Assembly: GCA_036785325.1 (NCBI GenBank)
Contig: JAXIVH010000016.1
Span: 7,145,044 to 7,209,043, forward strand
DNA length: 64,000 nt
Direction: 5' to 3'
Source of the DNA: Urophycis tenuis
Taxonomy: Eukaryota; Chordata; Actinopteri; Gadiformes; Phycidae
A program made the position numbers and the translations under genes. The notes beneath the pieces were generated by a model that was given only the letters and a program-made list of their open reading frames with translations, was not told the origin of the DNA and searched no databases. Positions 1-61,948 of this stretch are shown here, one piece after another. How positions within the stretch are numbered: position 1 is the stretch's first letter; every line of letters starts with the position of its first letter.

Positions 1-1265
1 ACTATGTAACTGGTTGTTGGACTTCCTGACCAGAAGACTGAAGGCAGTCCGGGTCGGCAGGAATGCATCCAGTCCACGACTGCACTCCATCTTTCAATAA
101 CAACCTCTTCGTCAACTTTGCGGACGACATGACTGTGGTGGGGCTCATCAACCACAACGATGAGTCTAACTACAGGGAAGAGGTGAGCGAATTGGCCGAG
201 TGGTGCAGAGACAACAATCTCTCTCTCAACATGCAGAAGACAAAGGAAATTGTTGTCGATTTCCGGAGAGCCTCCACCCAGCACCCCCCACTGACCATCA
301 ACGGTGCTGCTGTGGAGAGAGTGAGCAGCACCAAGTTCCTGGGGGTGCATCTCACTGAGGACCTCTCCTGGAGCTGCAGCACTGCATTACTGGCTGGCAA
401 AGCTCAGCAGCGCCTCTACTTTCTCCACAAACTTCGGAGAGCGATAGCACCTGCCCCCATCATGTGCTCCTTCTATTTGGGAACCACCGAGAGCATCCTC
501 ACCAGCTGCATCACTGTGTGGTACGGCGGCTGCACTGCATCCTGTAGGAAGACCCTGCAGCGCATAGTGAGAGCAGCTGAGATCATCGGTGCCCCCTCCC
601 CTCCCTCCAGGACATATACAGTACACGCCTGTCCCGCAAAGCACTCAGCATTGCGGGTGAATCCACCCACCCCTCTCACTGCCTCTTCAACCTCTTGCCC
701 TCTGGGAGGAGGATGAGGAGTCTCAAGGCAAGGACCAGCAGACTGAAGGACAGCTTCGTCCACCAGGCGGTCAGGATGCTGAACTCCCACCCAGCACTGA
801 CCCCCCTTCTTTCTCTGCCCTCTACCCGCACAAACGATAGACATTGACATTGACCCCCACCCATTTCCACCCCCACCCATCCCCCCACCCACTCACCCCC
901 AGACACCTGCACACAACCCCTCTCCCCAAGAGCCTGGACTTTAACCCCCACCCATCCACCACCACACACCTGCTCACCACCATGCACAGCCACTTTATAA
1001 GAACACTGTCTATACTGTTTATATAACTGTTATATAACTGCCCATACTGTTTATACACTTACCATACTACTTATATAAATGTCCATACTGTTTATACACT
1101 GTCCATACTGTTTATTTATTACTGTTTATTACTGTCCATACTGCTCATACTGTATATTGTGCACCTTACACCTCATACTGTTTATGTTGTTTGTATATAT
1201 TCGCGACCCTTTTATTTTGTTTTTTGTATTCTTATTTTATATATTTATATTTATATTTTGCATGC
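1..1265 (+). mobile_element. Degraded L2/CR1/Rex-like LINE, copy A (RT domain and 3' part)
   Basis: An open stretch at 63-716 encodes the middle of a non-LTR reverse transcriptase: the catalytic box appears as FADD (usually YADD), followed by NNLSLNMQKTKE, VDFRRAS, TKFLGVHL, and KAQQRLYFLHKLRRA with SILTSCITVWYGG. Near 590-605 the coherent frame shifts: downstream family-typical text (DIYSTRLSRKALSI, SHCLFNLLPSGRRMRSLK, SFVHQAVRMLNSHPALT) is in a different + frame. Sequence normally found between the fingers and the catalytic box seems to be deleted around 55-100. The left end is cut by the window. An AT-rich tail with repeated TACTGTTTATA fills 1000-1265. This is a non-functional remnant. 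Confidence 0.85.
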
Positions 1266-1309
1266 GTGTCTCACACCAGGGATCGAGGGAATAGGCATTT
1301 CGGTTTACG

Positions 1310-2600
1310 ACCGGGTCTCCTAGGTGAGAAGATGGCGGCGATGCAGGTTGATGCCCCCTTGGTGTCCTGGATTGTTGACTACCTGATGGGCAGACCACAG
1401 TTTGTACGTCTATAGAACTGTGTATCTGACAGGGTGGTTAGAAACCCGGGGGCCCCACAAGGGACGGTCCTTTCTCCCTTCCTCTTCACCCTCTACACCT
1501 CAGACTTCAGCTATTGCATTGAGTCCTGCCACCTTCAGAAGTTTTCTGATGACTCCGCAATAGTTGGTTGTATTGAAGGGGGTGACGAAGGTGAGTATAG
1601 GACTGTTGTGGGCAACTTTGTCTCTTGGTGTGAGCTGAACCATCTACAGCTCAATGCTACAAAGACAAAGGAGCTCATTGCGGACCTAAGGAGGGCCAAA
1701 ACACCGGTTGGCCCCGTGTTCATCCAGGGGGTTCCTGTCGACACTGTTGAGGAGTACAAGTACCTGGTGGTGTACTTCAACAACAAGTTGGACTGGACCA
1801 GAAACCCAGAGGCCGTCTACAAGAAGGGCTAAAGCCGATCTTTTTTTTCTTGAGGAGGCTAAGGTCCTTCAACATCTGCAGGACATTGCTGAGGATGTTC
1901 TATGAGTCTGTTGTTGCCAGTGCGATCTTCTTCGCTGCCACATGCATACTAACAGACTTAATAGACTCATCAAGAGGGCTGGTGATGTAGTGGGTGAGGA
2001 ATTGGACACTGACTACCGTGGCAGATAGGAGGATGCTTTTTCCAGGCTACGGACTATCATGGACAATGCCTCTCACCCTCTCTTTTACACCCTGACTCAG
2101 CAGAGGAGTACCTTCAGCAGAAGACTCCTCTCACCGAGATGCACCACAGAGCGACATAGGAAATCATTCCTGCCTGTGGTTATCAAACTTTACAATTTGT
2201 CACTTTCATCTTAGTTTCCGCTGCATAACAGGTTATTCATATTGCATAACTCGTTGTTTTAACCACAACAAAATCCGACATGCTACATCTTTGTGTATGC
2301 TATTACCTCTTTAGTGTATGCCTGGATGTATGTACATTTATGTATATTTTTTATATTTCTTTATAGATATTTTTTGTATATTGTTACATAGGTTTATATT
2401 TTACATAGGTATTATACATATATTATATATTTATATATTCTAACACTACTATACATAGTGTCTGTCTCTTTTGTCTTGTCTTGTCTTTTCCCTGGAGTAT
2501 GTAACAAATGCAATTTCCCTCTGTCTGTCTTGTCTGTCTGTTTTGTGTATGTACTGTACATTCATGAAAACTGACAATAAAGTTGACTTGCCTTGACATG
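1310..2600 (+). mobile_element. Degraded L2/CR1/Rex-like LINE, copy B (RT domain to 3' end)
   Basis: A second, different LINE in the same orientation. It shows VSWIVDYLMGRPQFVRL, an in-frame stop near 1413, GAPQGTVLSPFLFTLY, the catalytic box as FSDD (1540s), CELNHLQLNATKTKEL, VDTVEEYKYLVVYFNNKLDW and AVYKKG, then stops and frameshifts from 1830 onward, where family-typical residues continue only in broken frames. The 3' end has ACAATAAAGTTGACTTG at about 2573-2590, a typical tail of this class in fish. It is dead by several lesions. Confidence 0.85.
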
Positions 2601-2702
2601 AAGATTCACTATGAGAACACTATGAGATTCACAATGAGAACACTGAGATTCACTATGAGAACACTGAGATTCACTATGAGAACACCATGAGATTCACTGT
2701 GT
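2601..2702. repeat. 21-23-bp minisatellite, about 4.5 copies
   Basis: The unit is AGATTCACTATGAGAACAC with small indels. It lies directly after the LINE copy B tail. Confidence 0.85.
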
Positions 2703-2819
2703 TTTGAGTTCTAAGAAGGAGGGACCATGATGGTATGAGAGTCATGATGTCCCAGAGGACATGTGTGTCCCCGTTACACTGAGAAGCTTAACCCTCACTC
2801 ACTAAACAGAGCCCTGGAG

Positions 2820-2868
2820 GTGGTGGAGGTGGTGGAGCTGGTGGAGCTGGTGGAGGTGTGGTTGAGGC
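2820..2868. repeat. GGTGGA/GCTGGT trinucleotide-type repeat
   Basis: Runs of GGTGGAGGT and GAGCTGGTG over about 45 bp. Confidence 0.7.
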
Positions 2869-2956
2869 TGAGTGTCTCCCGTCTGAGAGCTGGAGGTGAA
2901 GCAGGTCTCAGAGTAATGACATCATCTTCAGCACCCGGCAGAGGGGGAGGGGTCGA

Positions 2957-3014
2957 GAGAGAGAGAGAGAGAGAGAGTGTGTGCGTGCGTAAGTGGATGG
3001 GTGTTTGTAGTGTC

Positions 3015-3058
<44 letters not shown>

Positions 3059-3137
3059 TAGTGTCATTGTGTGTGTGTGTGTGTATGTGTGTGCATGTTT
3101 AAGTGGATGGGTGTTTGTAGTGTCATTGTGTGTGTAG
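2957..3137. repeat. (GA)n and (GT)n compound microsatellite
   Basis: (GA)n is followed by GT runs that are interrupted twice by AAGTGGATGGGTGTTTGTAG (near 2990 and 3101), so an approximately 110-bp segment has been duplicated. It lies 225 nt upstream of the first coding exon. Confidence 0.85.
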
Positions 3138-3362
3138 GGTGTGTTTACTCAGCTAGTTTTGAGGAGATGTGAACGATGTGACACCCTCACAGCGAGGCAC
3201 ACTGTAAACTAAACCCCTGTGTTGTTACCGTGGCGATCCAGGGGGATCCAGCAGAGGTGATGTTCTGCTGAGTGGAGCGGCCCGCACACAGCAGGCGTCC
3301 TGAAGAAGAACTCTCTGAACCCTTCTCCCCTAACCCTCCCTCCTCTTCCCCCCCCTCCTCAG

Positions 3363-3378
3363 GACCGGACCCAGGAGG
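3363..3378 (+). other. 5' UTR part of the first coding exon (predicted 3' splice site upstream)
   Basis: Positions 3330-3362 form a C/T-rich tract ending in CTCCTCAG, a textbook 3' splice site 16 nt before the start codon. This implies that transcription starts in an upstream exon that I could not locate. A first exon that simply continues upstream is the alternative. Confidence 0.6.
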
Positions 3379-53703
<50,325 letters not shown>

Positions 53704-53712
<9 letters not shown>

Positions 53713-54124
53713 GCATGTGTCTCCTCTGGGGGACAGACGAGTCTTAGACATGTGTCTCCTCTGAGGTTCAGGCGAGTCTGAGACAAGTCTCTCCTCTGAG
53801 GGACAGACGAGTCTGAGACAAGTCTCTCCTCTGAGGGACAGGCGAGTCTGAGACAAGTCTCTCCTCTGAGGGACAGACGAGTCTGAGACAAGTCTCTCCT
53901 CTGAGGGACAGGCGAGTCTGAGACAAGTCTCTCCTCTGAGGGACAGACGAGTCTGAGACAAGTCTCTCCTCTGAGGGACAGACGAGTCTGAGACAAGTCT
54001 CTCCTCTGAGGGACAGGCGAGTCTGAGACAAGTCTCTCCTCTGAGGGACAGACGAGTCTGAGACAAGTCTCTCCTCTGAGGGACAGACGAGTCTGAGACA
54101 AGTCTCTCCTCTGAGGGACAGCTG
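53704..54124. repeat. 35-bp minisatellite, 12 copies, beginning in the last fstl5 codons
   Basis: GAGTC starts units at 53704, 53739, 53774, 53809 and so on every 35 bp. The fstl5 stop codon TAG (53710-53712) is inside unit 1. Unit 2 has TCTTAG at the same place and later units have TCTGAG. GC(G/A)AG and GACAG(G/A)C variants alternate. Confidence 0.97.
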
Positions 54125-55139
54125 CTCTGGATTTTGCTGCAGGTTGTTCATTCTGACGGGCATGATTGTCAAGATTTTTTAAACCAAATTGATTGTTCAT
54201 TGTCAGGTTTCGTGAGGGTCGTGAGGGTCCATCTGGCGACATGCGCTCAGAGGAAACACGAGACTGATGGACTGTCTTAATTAATTAATTAGGTCCTACA
54301 CTTATTACTATACCACCAGGAATATGCACAGCATTCCCACACATCCAAATGTGTGCCATTCCCAGGTCCACCATCTCCCTATAGTCACCAACCCATTGGT
54401 TCAGTTAGTGTAAGAACGGCCCTGATTGGCTGAATATTCGTCATGTCCTCTCCTGCCATGATCAGACTCCCACCCTTCTATAGGAGTCAGAGTAATGATC
54501 CTTAGCGAGGCAGTCTATCACACCTCCTCCTCTCCCTCTACTCCTCTTCCTCACATCTACTCTCTTCCTTCTCTCCTCCTGAGGGTCCACACCCCACGTG
54601 GTCTTGGTTTCAGCCCAGCTCAGCCATCTCTGTCTAATTGGGGGCTGCCTGGCTGTGATGAAACAGTCTGAAGTCCACACGTTGAGATGGGCTTCTTCTG
54701 CAGATCGGTGAGGTTAGCTGCTTTGTGACTGTTGCATCAAGCATACGAGTCAGAACATCACTGCTTATGTCAGAACACGAGTCCCTCCAGCGTCATACTA
54801 AGGAACACTTTGTGAAAGGAACACAAACAAATGCATTTGTAAGCAGCTTCTAGAAGTGCTGCGCTAGTAATGAGACTGGAGAGAGCGATCGTGTCGCTGT
54901 TTACTGTGGGGACTGGGCAGGCTGCAGAAGCAGGCAGACCTTCTGCTTCTGCATCCAACCAGGCAGACCTTCTGCTTGGAGAGAACATCCACACATCGTC
55001 CTTGCAGGTGGGACCAGACTGGCTCCCGGTACCTTTGGATACTGCTGTTTATATTAGAAACTAAAGTCTGAGGACTCCTGTAGGATCTGTAAAGCCTGAT
55101 GCACACTTCTATGCATTTTTCATGTTTCCTAATGGGGTC

Positions 55140-55420
55140 TCTACTGAGGTGGTCCTGTTGCTCTATTAATACAGTGGGGGGTCTCTAGTGAAGGTGGTCC
55201 TGTTGCTCTATTAATACAGTGGGGGTCTCTAGTGAAGGTGGTCCTGTTGCTCTATTAATACAGTGGGGTCTCTAGTGAAGGTGGTCCTGTTGCTCTATTA
55301 ATACAGTGGGGGGTCTCTAGTGAAGGTGGTCCTGTTGCTCTATTAATACAGTGGGGGGTCTCTAGTGAAGGTGGTCCTGTTGCTCTATTAATACAGTGGG
55401 GGTCTCTAGTGAAGGTGGTC
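55140..55420. repeat. 45-47-bp minisatellite, 6 copies (predicted 3' UTR)
   Basis: The unit is GGTCCTGTTGCTCTATTAAT, ACAGTGGGG(GG)TCTCTAGTG, AAGGT. Copies differ in the number of G (3-5). Confidence 0.94.
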
Positions 55421-55732
55421 TTGATGTTGTGTACAGATTAGTGTTGTTCCCAGTTCTTTTTTGGTTTCTGTATTTATTTCAGTTGTGTTTAGGTTAGCTG
55501 CTGTTTGCTCTTCTGAAGCTCCACTCTGATAATCAACATATGAACACCTTATATATTCTCCATAAGGATTATTCAGAGCACATTCCTTCATATTGGACAC
55601 TCACATCCTCACCTTTAAGAGCCTGTAAGCACATTGTGATGTCAACATCAATCCCTACACCTCTGTAACAATGTAAACGTGAATCACTCCAACATGTGAA
55701 CGTTGAACACTTGAACATTTAAACATGAAAAC

Positions 55733-55876
55733 ATTAATCACTCCAACATGTAATCATTAATCACTCCAACATGTAATCATTAATCACTCCAACATGTAAT
55801 CATTAATCACTCCAACATGTAATCATTAATCACTCCAACATGTAATCATTAATCACTCCAACATGTAAACATTAAT
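55733..55876. repeat. 23-bp minisatellite, about 6 copies (predicted 3' UTR)
   Basis: The unit is CATTAATCACTCCAACATGT plus AAT. It ends about 60 nt before the polyadenylation signal. Confidence 0.93.
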
Positions 55877-55937
55877 CACATTTGTCCTGTGTGCTCATCA
55901 TGTATGTAGAGAATGTATGCCTGTCATTTGACCCCAA

Positions 55938-55943
55938 AATAAA
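55938..55943 (+). promoter_or_regulatory. fstl5: Candidate polyadenylation signal AATAAA
   Basis: AATAAA is followed 20-40 nt later by a T/G-rich element (GTGCTGATCTCTGTGTCCTG), the usual layout of a cleavage site. It is the first convincing signal after the stop codon. Confidence 0.55.
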
Positions 55944-56384
55944 AGTCTCCCTCTCAGACGTGCTGATCTCTGTGTCCTGTAAGAGCTGCAGTACTAGTAT
56001 GCATAGTAGCTTGTGATACTATATGTACAATAGTATTTTACATGCTATTATACATGGTAACATGTATAATAGCATGTAAAATACCATGTATAACAGTTTT
56101 TATACAATGTTATACATAGTAAGTTATACTATCCCTATACATACTGTATATATAATAGTATAATACGTACTTGAAACATGAATCCATGATGGGAGGATTG
56201 ATTTGAACAGACTGAACGCACGACTCCCTGAGATGAACCTGAGAGACACACCTTAAGAAGCTGGAGCACTTCCTGCTGGGGCTGGGAGAAGCTGTACAGA
56301 GAACAATGGAGTCCCTTTGTTCTCAAGACAGGAACACCTACAGCTGATGGACTGGATGCCATAAACACAACATGATGTCATCTA

Positions 56385-57332
56385 TAAACAGGTTCTACAG
56401 CTGATGATGGCATCTATAAACAGGTTCTACAGCTGATGATGTCATCTGTAAACAGGTTCTGCAGCTGATGATGTCATCTGTAAACAGGTTCTACAGCTGA
56501 TGATGTCATCTGTAAACAGGTTCTACAGCTGATGATGTCATCTATAAACAGGTTCTACAGCTGATGATGTTATCTATAAACAGGTTCTACAGCTGATGAT
56601 GTCATCTGTAAACAGGTTCTGCAGCTGATGATGTCATCTGTAAACAGGTTCTACAGCTGATGATGTCATCTATAAACAGGTTCTACAGCTGATGATGTCA
56701 TCTGTAAACAGGTTCTGCAGCTGATGATGTCATCTGTAAACAGGTTCTACAGCTGATGATGTCATCTGTAAACAGGTTCTACAGCTGATGATGTCATCTA
56801 TAAACAGGTTCTACAGCTGATGATGTTATCTATAAACAGGTTCTACAGCTGATGATGTCATCTGTAAACAGGTTCTGCAGCTGATGATGTCATCTGTAAA
56901 CAGGTTCTACAGCTGATGATGTCATCTATAAACAGGTTCTACAGCTGATGATGTCATCTGTAAACAGGTTCTACAGCTGATGATGTCATCGGTAAACAGG
57001 TTCTACAGCAGATGATGTTATCTATAAACTGGTTCTACAGCTGATGATGTCATCTGTAAACAGGTTCTGCAGCTGATGATGTCATCTGTAAACAGGTTCT
57101 ACAGCTGATGATGTCATCTATAAACAGGTTCTACGGCTGATGATGTCATCTGTAAACAGGTTCTACAGCTGATGATGTCATCTATAAACAGGTTCTACAG
57201 CTGATGATGTCATCTATACACAGGTTCTACAGCTGATGATGTCATCTATAAACAGGTACTACAGCTGATGATGTCATCTATAAAGAGGTTCTACAGCTGA
57301 TGATGTCATCTATAAACAGGTTCTACAGCTGA
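56385..57332. repeat. 32-bp minisatellite, about 30 copies
   Basis: The unit is ACAGCTGATGATGTCATCTG, TAAACAGGTTCT. CTGTAAAC/CTATAAAC and TCTAC/TCTGC variants recur in blocks. Units include the palindromes GATGATGTCATC (one-base overlap) and CAGCTG. Confidence 0.97.
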
Positions 57333-58685
57333 TGTCATGAATAGAGGGGACAGTAGACAGTAGGCATGCTCCAGCTGGGGACAGCAGACACTAGACACTC
57401 TCCAGGCCTAACTCAGAGCACCAATCAGCCTCCAGCATTCATTCAGGAGAGACAGCGAATCAGTAGCCTGATAGAACTGTAATTTCTTGCTCTGCTGGCT
57501 CCTGCCGAGCTGCTTGCTAAGCCTGAGGGGCTGTTTATCTGCTCTCCCAGTCGTTCTCCTGATGAACCACAGAGATCACAAACACAAAACCCCTGCTCAG
57601 GGTCACAGGAGCAACGACAGCAGCTCTGCTTAAGTTCTCCTCTTTCAGGACCGTGGACAGAGGGAAGGAACAATGGACTGCTGGGATCGAACCCACGGGC
57701 TATAAGGAAGTCACATGTTCGAGAGAAGTCACATGTTCTTGAGGAGTCACATGTTCTAGAGAAGTCTCTTGTTCTAGAGGAGGCAGCCAGGGCAGTACCT
57801 ACCTGTCTGCTGCACTCCGTCAACAGAAGAGACAGAATGAGACTAAGGCTCCAGTGACACCTGTTCCTCTCGTGATGAAACTGACTGACACAGGGAAGAG
57901 CAACAGAACACAGAGAGAACAAGCCTTTCTTTCTCACTTGGGAATATTTCTGAGTATAGACGTCATGCTGAAGACTGAAAGCTGAAACACTTTCAGGATT
58001 TGAATTTGAATAGAGTGAGTAGTTTGATCTAAGATATTGAGTTAGACAAACCCACATACTCAGAGCTTGTTTTACCACATGCAGAAGCTAGGACAAGATG
58101 GCCGCTCCTCTTGATGATGTCTCAGACAAACCGAAACCTTCTTGTTATTCAGCCACCACTGCCTCAGTGTGCCGCTGTCCAACATGGCTGAGCTACGTCT
58201 TGGTGGGTGCTGTCTCGAGTCTTCAGACGTCCCCAGAACACGTCTGACTCCCCTCCCTGCTCCCTTCTCCTCCTCTACCCTCCCTACTCCCTTCTCCTCC
58301 TCTCTCTGCCTCTACTCCCCCATCCAGCAGCATCCCCCTCTGTTGTTAGAGCTGCAGCCGGGCCAGAGATCCAGCCCAAACCCAGACATGTGCTGATGAT
58401 CATCATGGCCTCCTGCTCCCAGGAGCAATGTGAGGGAGGGAGACAAGGGGAGACAAGGGGAGAGAAAAACACACTGTGGAGACGGCACTGTCGGATCCCT
58501 CGAACCTGCTGGAACCAGAACCATGGGCCACGGCTCTATAAATAGACCAGGAGGTGAGACGTGCTGAGGTACACCTCCTGCTACACCTCATCAAGCAGGG
58601 TGATCACAAGGGGAACAAAAAATAGAACAAAGATGAGAAGATGGAAGACATGATGGGTTCATCATCCTCACCACCGGGACTGCCT
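57333..58685. other. Downstream flank without a recognised gene
   Basis: A 211-residue antisense frame (57443-58078) contains a SINE B box and a repeated TCDFSRTCDF segment, so I do not call it a gene. The rest is non-repetitive. Confidence 0.4.
57670..57730 (-). mobile_element. Possible tRNA-like/SINE B-box fragment, reverse orientation
   Basis: The minus strand reads GGGTTCGATCCC (57683-57694), a perfect B box, but no convincing acceptor or anticodon stem surrounds it. The adjoining GAAGTCACATGTTC is repeated about three times (57708-57770). Confidence 0.35.
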
Positions 58686-58796
<111 letters not shown>

Positions 58797-59419
58797 TCAT
58801 CTCTTTGATCTCAACAGTTACCTGTTTATTGAAATACTGATTAATGATGATGGGGCAATATTCAAAATATTGGTATGTGTAACTTTTGCTTGACACTTCA
58901 TAATTGTAAATTCTTACATCTACAGTAAATGTAACTTAGTGGTGTCCCACAGAGCTGAGGAGGTCAGCGGCCGATAGGAACGGGAGACAGCCTTGTGACA
59001 TCATCAATTCATCCATCCAGCCTCATCTGCCAGGCAGCTCATTAAAACTAAGGAGCTCCATAAAGCTCATGGGAAACATAGTTCACAGCCTTTGTTTACA
59101 GCCAGTGAATAGCTGCTGGAGTAATGAATCTTCACACGGCTTTCTGTCAGCTTGGAATAAAAACTAAGTGCTTTAAAACTGAGTTCTCTGTGGCGGGAAT
59201 GAGGGCATAGGTTTGTGTATCGTCGTAATATTTCACGCTGACAAGCAGACAAAATGACCAGAGCTTACAAAACAAACAAGGAGCTGAGCAGTGCAGGGTC
59301 TGGTTCTCCACTGGAGGTGAACTCTGCTGCTCTCTTGCCTGTCATTGTTCCACTGTACTCATGAGGAACGGTATCATGGACCAAGTAGAGGCAGATACGC
59401 TACATCTAGCTCAGGGATG

Positions 59420-59485
59420 ATAAGAGCTAGGTCGGACACGTTGAATTGAACCCAGAACCGTTTGGCTGCCCACTGAAGCATCAGA
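59420..59485 (-). mobile_element. tRNA-derived SINE head, reverse orientation
   Basis: On the minus strand a B-box-like GGGTTCAATTC (59443-59453) is preceded by CAGTGGGCAGCCAAACGGTT. The layout matches the SINE head at 20021. The body is not recognisable. Confidence 0.45.
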
Positions 59486-59649
59486 GGAGCGCGAAGGCTC
59501 GGCTGGCAGGAGTGTGAGGGACTGTAGAGGGGCGAGTGCTCGGCCACAGAGCATTACCCTGGAGTCAGGGCCAAGTTACACCAGCCATGGGAATCCGTTT
59601 AGCCTCCCCTCGCAATATGGCAGCTTCCTGATCTCACCTGAGGGGCTGA

Positions 59650-59785
59650 AATTAGCCTCTAAATGAGACTTTAAATCAGATTTTAAACAAGACTTTAAAT
59701 GAGACTTAAAATGAGTCTTTAAATGAGACCTTAAATGAGACTTTAAATGAGACTTAAAATGTAACTTCAAGTAAGACTTTAAGAG
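59650..59785. repeat. 12-14-bp AT-rich repeat (GACTTTAAATGA)
   Basis: About ten copies of GA(C)TTTAAATGAGA. The antisense KSHLKSHL frame is a by-product. Confidence 0.88.
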
Positions 59786-59900
59786 TTGGCTACATCAGGA
59801 GGAGAGCGTGGCAAGATGCAGGTGATTGTGTTTACTCGTCAAGGTTACATCCTCCTCCCCAAGGGCAGGCCTCCCCTGGCAGGGTGCCATGATCCTCCCA

Positions 59901-60078
59901 GGTCCTCATGTTGGTTAGGGCACCAGCTCTCTCTGAGATCTCTCTGAGGCCACTCGATAGGTCCTCATGTTAGTTAGGGCACCAGCTCTCTCTGAGATCT
60001 CTCTGAGGCCACTCGATAGGTCCTCATGTTGGTTAGGGCACCAGCTCTCTCTGAGATCTCTCTGAGGCCACTCGGTCC
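59901..60078. repeat. 59-bp repeat, 3 copies
   Basis: GGTCCTCATGTTGGTTAGGG starts at 59901, 59960 and 60019. Each unit includes CTCTCTGAGATCTCTCTGAG. Confidence 0.96.
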
Positions 60079-60129
60079 ATGGCCAGGGGCTTTAGAGTTT
60101 CATATACGCATTGCAGTCATCATACACCT

Positions 60130-60215
60130 GAGGGTTGTTGGTTGCAGCCGAGGACACCGGGGATCAAACCTGGATCTGCAGGATGCCCCACTACAGTACA
60201 GAGTCAACGACCCCC
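60130..60215 (-). mobile_element. Possible SINE head, reverse orientation
   Basis: The minus strand has a B-box-like GGTTTGATCCC (60160-60170) with GTCGTTGACTCTGTA about 35-40 nt upstream as a possible A-box region. Support is weak. Confidence 0.35.
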
Positions 60216-60219
60216 AAGG

Positions 60220-60335
60220 GACCCTGACCCTAACGTCTATGAAGACCCTAACTCTAACCTCTAAAAAGACCCTAACTCTAACCTCTAAAAAGACCCTAAC
60301 TCTAACCTCTAAAAAGACCCTAACTCTAAACAAAG
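60220..60335. repeat. 23-24-bp repeat of ACCCTAACTCTAACCTCTAAAAAG
   Basis: Four to five copies of CCCTAACTCTAACCTCTAAA, distantly telomere-like. Confidence 0.93.
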
Positions 60336-60339
60336 ACAT

Positions 60340-61240
60340 GTGATTGGTGCCTGGGTTTGAGGAGGAGCCTGAACACTTCAACCAATCAGAGTTGTGTTAT
60401 TCGTTGGTGTTCTATCGGCAAGTTTCCCAAGTTGGAGACTTGTGGGATTTGATATAGCCATCTTATACTTGTACTACTACTACTCATCTTATACTACGTC
60501 TGGGGTCTCTACTGCAAAAATGGCAATCAAACATTTCATAATCATCAGCGTCAACCTCAGCTGTTGTGCCTTGACTCCGTAGTTGGGATGTGTGGCCCCT
60601 GGGAGATGTTCTGTCTTACAGTCAGTTCAGTCTACAGAAACTGACGCAGCGACCTCCAGGCTCTGGGTGCTGGAGAGAAGACAGAGTTTACCACCAGTGT
60701 AGTGTTTAATCAACGCTGGCTCACCTGAAACCACCTGATCCATCATCATAGACTCGCTGCCTGGCTCAATATTTACTCGGTTAGTGTGGTAAGACAGTGA
60801 GACAGAGAGCTGGGTCCTCACCTGGAGCAGAGAGACGTGGTGCAGACATGTTGTTCCAAAATGAACCTCTTCCACTGACAACACATTCATCATTGACTGG
60901 CGCACAAAAGCTCCTTCCATCATTTAGTGATTTGGGTTGAAAAAACCATTAAAATAGGATTAGGGAGGCAGCCTGGTGAGGTGAGGAACAGTGGGGAGGC
61001 TGCCTTTAATATTCTAGTGTGGAAAGGTTTTAAATCATCTGTGTTCTCCTGAAACAACCAGTGATGACTCAGACTGCATGTTACACTAATGTGGTCTCAC
61101 TGGCGTGTTAGCTGTTAGCTTGACATAATTAGCATCGAAAAACAATCACACACGTTAATTTCCTCGGAGACGGAGATGGAAGATGTGATTAAGAAAACAC
61201 AAAACCTGTTATTTTACTGTTCAGTTTCTTCATATAGATC
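60340..61240. other. Downstream flank, nothing recognised
   Basis: Non-repetitive sequence with no supported coding or RNA feature. 58800-59420, 62210-62465 and 63723-64000 are similar. Confidence 0.4.
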
Positions 61241-61241
61241 A

Positions 61242-61414
<173 letters not shown>

Positions 61415-61682
61415 GCACACGCACAGTGTCCAACATCGACCTTCATCTCTCGAACACACACAGATTACTGTGGAAGAAAATATATGCTTTAAAATATATT
61501 GAACTAAAATGACTACAACAACTATAATTTACAGAGCTCTACAGAGGAGACAGGAGGTGGGGGAGGGAGAGGAGGAGGAGGTTGAGGCAGAGAAGGAAGG
61601 GGGAGAGTGACTCCCATGGGTGAGCAGAATGTCCTCTCTAATTACCTCTGAGATCCCCCACCCACTCACTCACCCCCCCTCA

Positions 61683-61858
61683 CCCTAACCTGCCAGGTGT
61701 GTGCCTGCTAAATCAGCTGATACCCCACCCACCCTAACCTGCCAGTGTCTAAGTCAGCTGATACCCCACCCACCCTAACCTGCCAGTGTCTAAGTCATCT
61801 GATACCCCACCCACCCTAACCTGCCAGTGTCTGAGTCAGCTGATACCCCACCCACCCC
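61683..61858. repeat. 39-42-bp repeat, about 4 copies
   Basis: ACCCCACCCACCCTAACCTG, CCAGTGTCTAAGTCAGCTGA, T. Confidence 0.93.
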
Positions 61859-61948
61859 TCAGGTCAGGGTTCAAGCCCCAGCATTCCCCGGTGGCTCCAG
61901 GGTGAGCCATCAGTCCAGGGCAGGAGGGGCGGCGGTGAGCAGGGAACC

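Larger units (their letters stand above)
53713..55960 (+). other. fstl5: Probable fstl5 3' UTR
   Basis: This runs from the stop codon to just past the AATAAA at 55938. It includes the 35-bp array (53704-54124), a non-repetitive stretch (54125-55130), a 46-bp array and a 23-bp array. No other canonical AATAAA was noticed in between. The end point is inferred, not observed. Confidence 0.5.

Noticed and set aside
56385..57332. CRISPR-like regular repeats (also the 35- to 44-bp arrays)
   Set aside because: The arrays are directly contiguous units without unique spacers and lie in a vertebrate locus; they are minisatellites.
57670..57730. Possible tRNA gene on the minus strand
   Set aside because: Only the B box is intact. 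The T stem has a mismatch and no acceptor or anticodon stem can be drawn.
57443..58078. 211-residue antisense frame downstream of fstl5
   Set aside because: No known domain, overlaps a tRNA-SINE B box and a short local repeat. Cysteine-rich appearance is not matched to a family.
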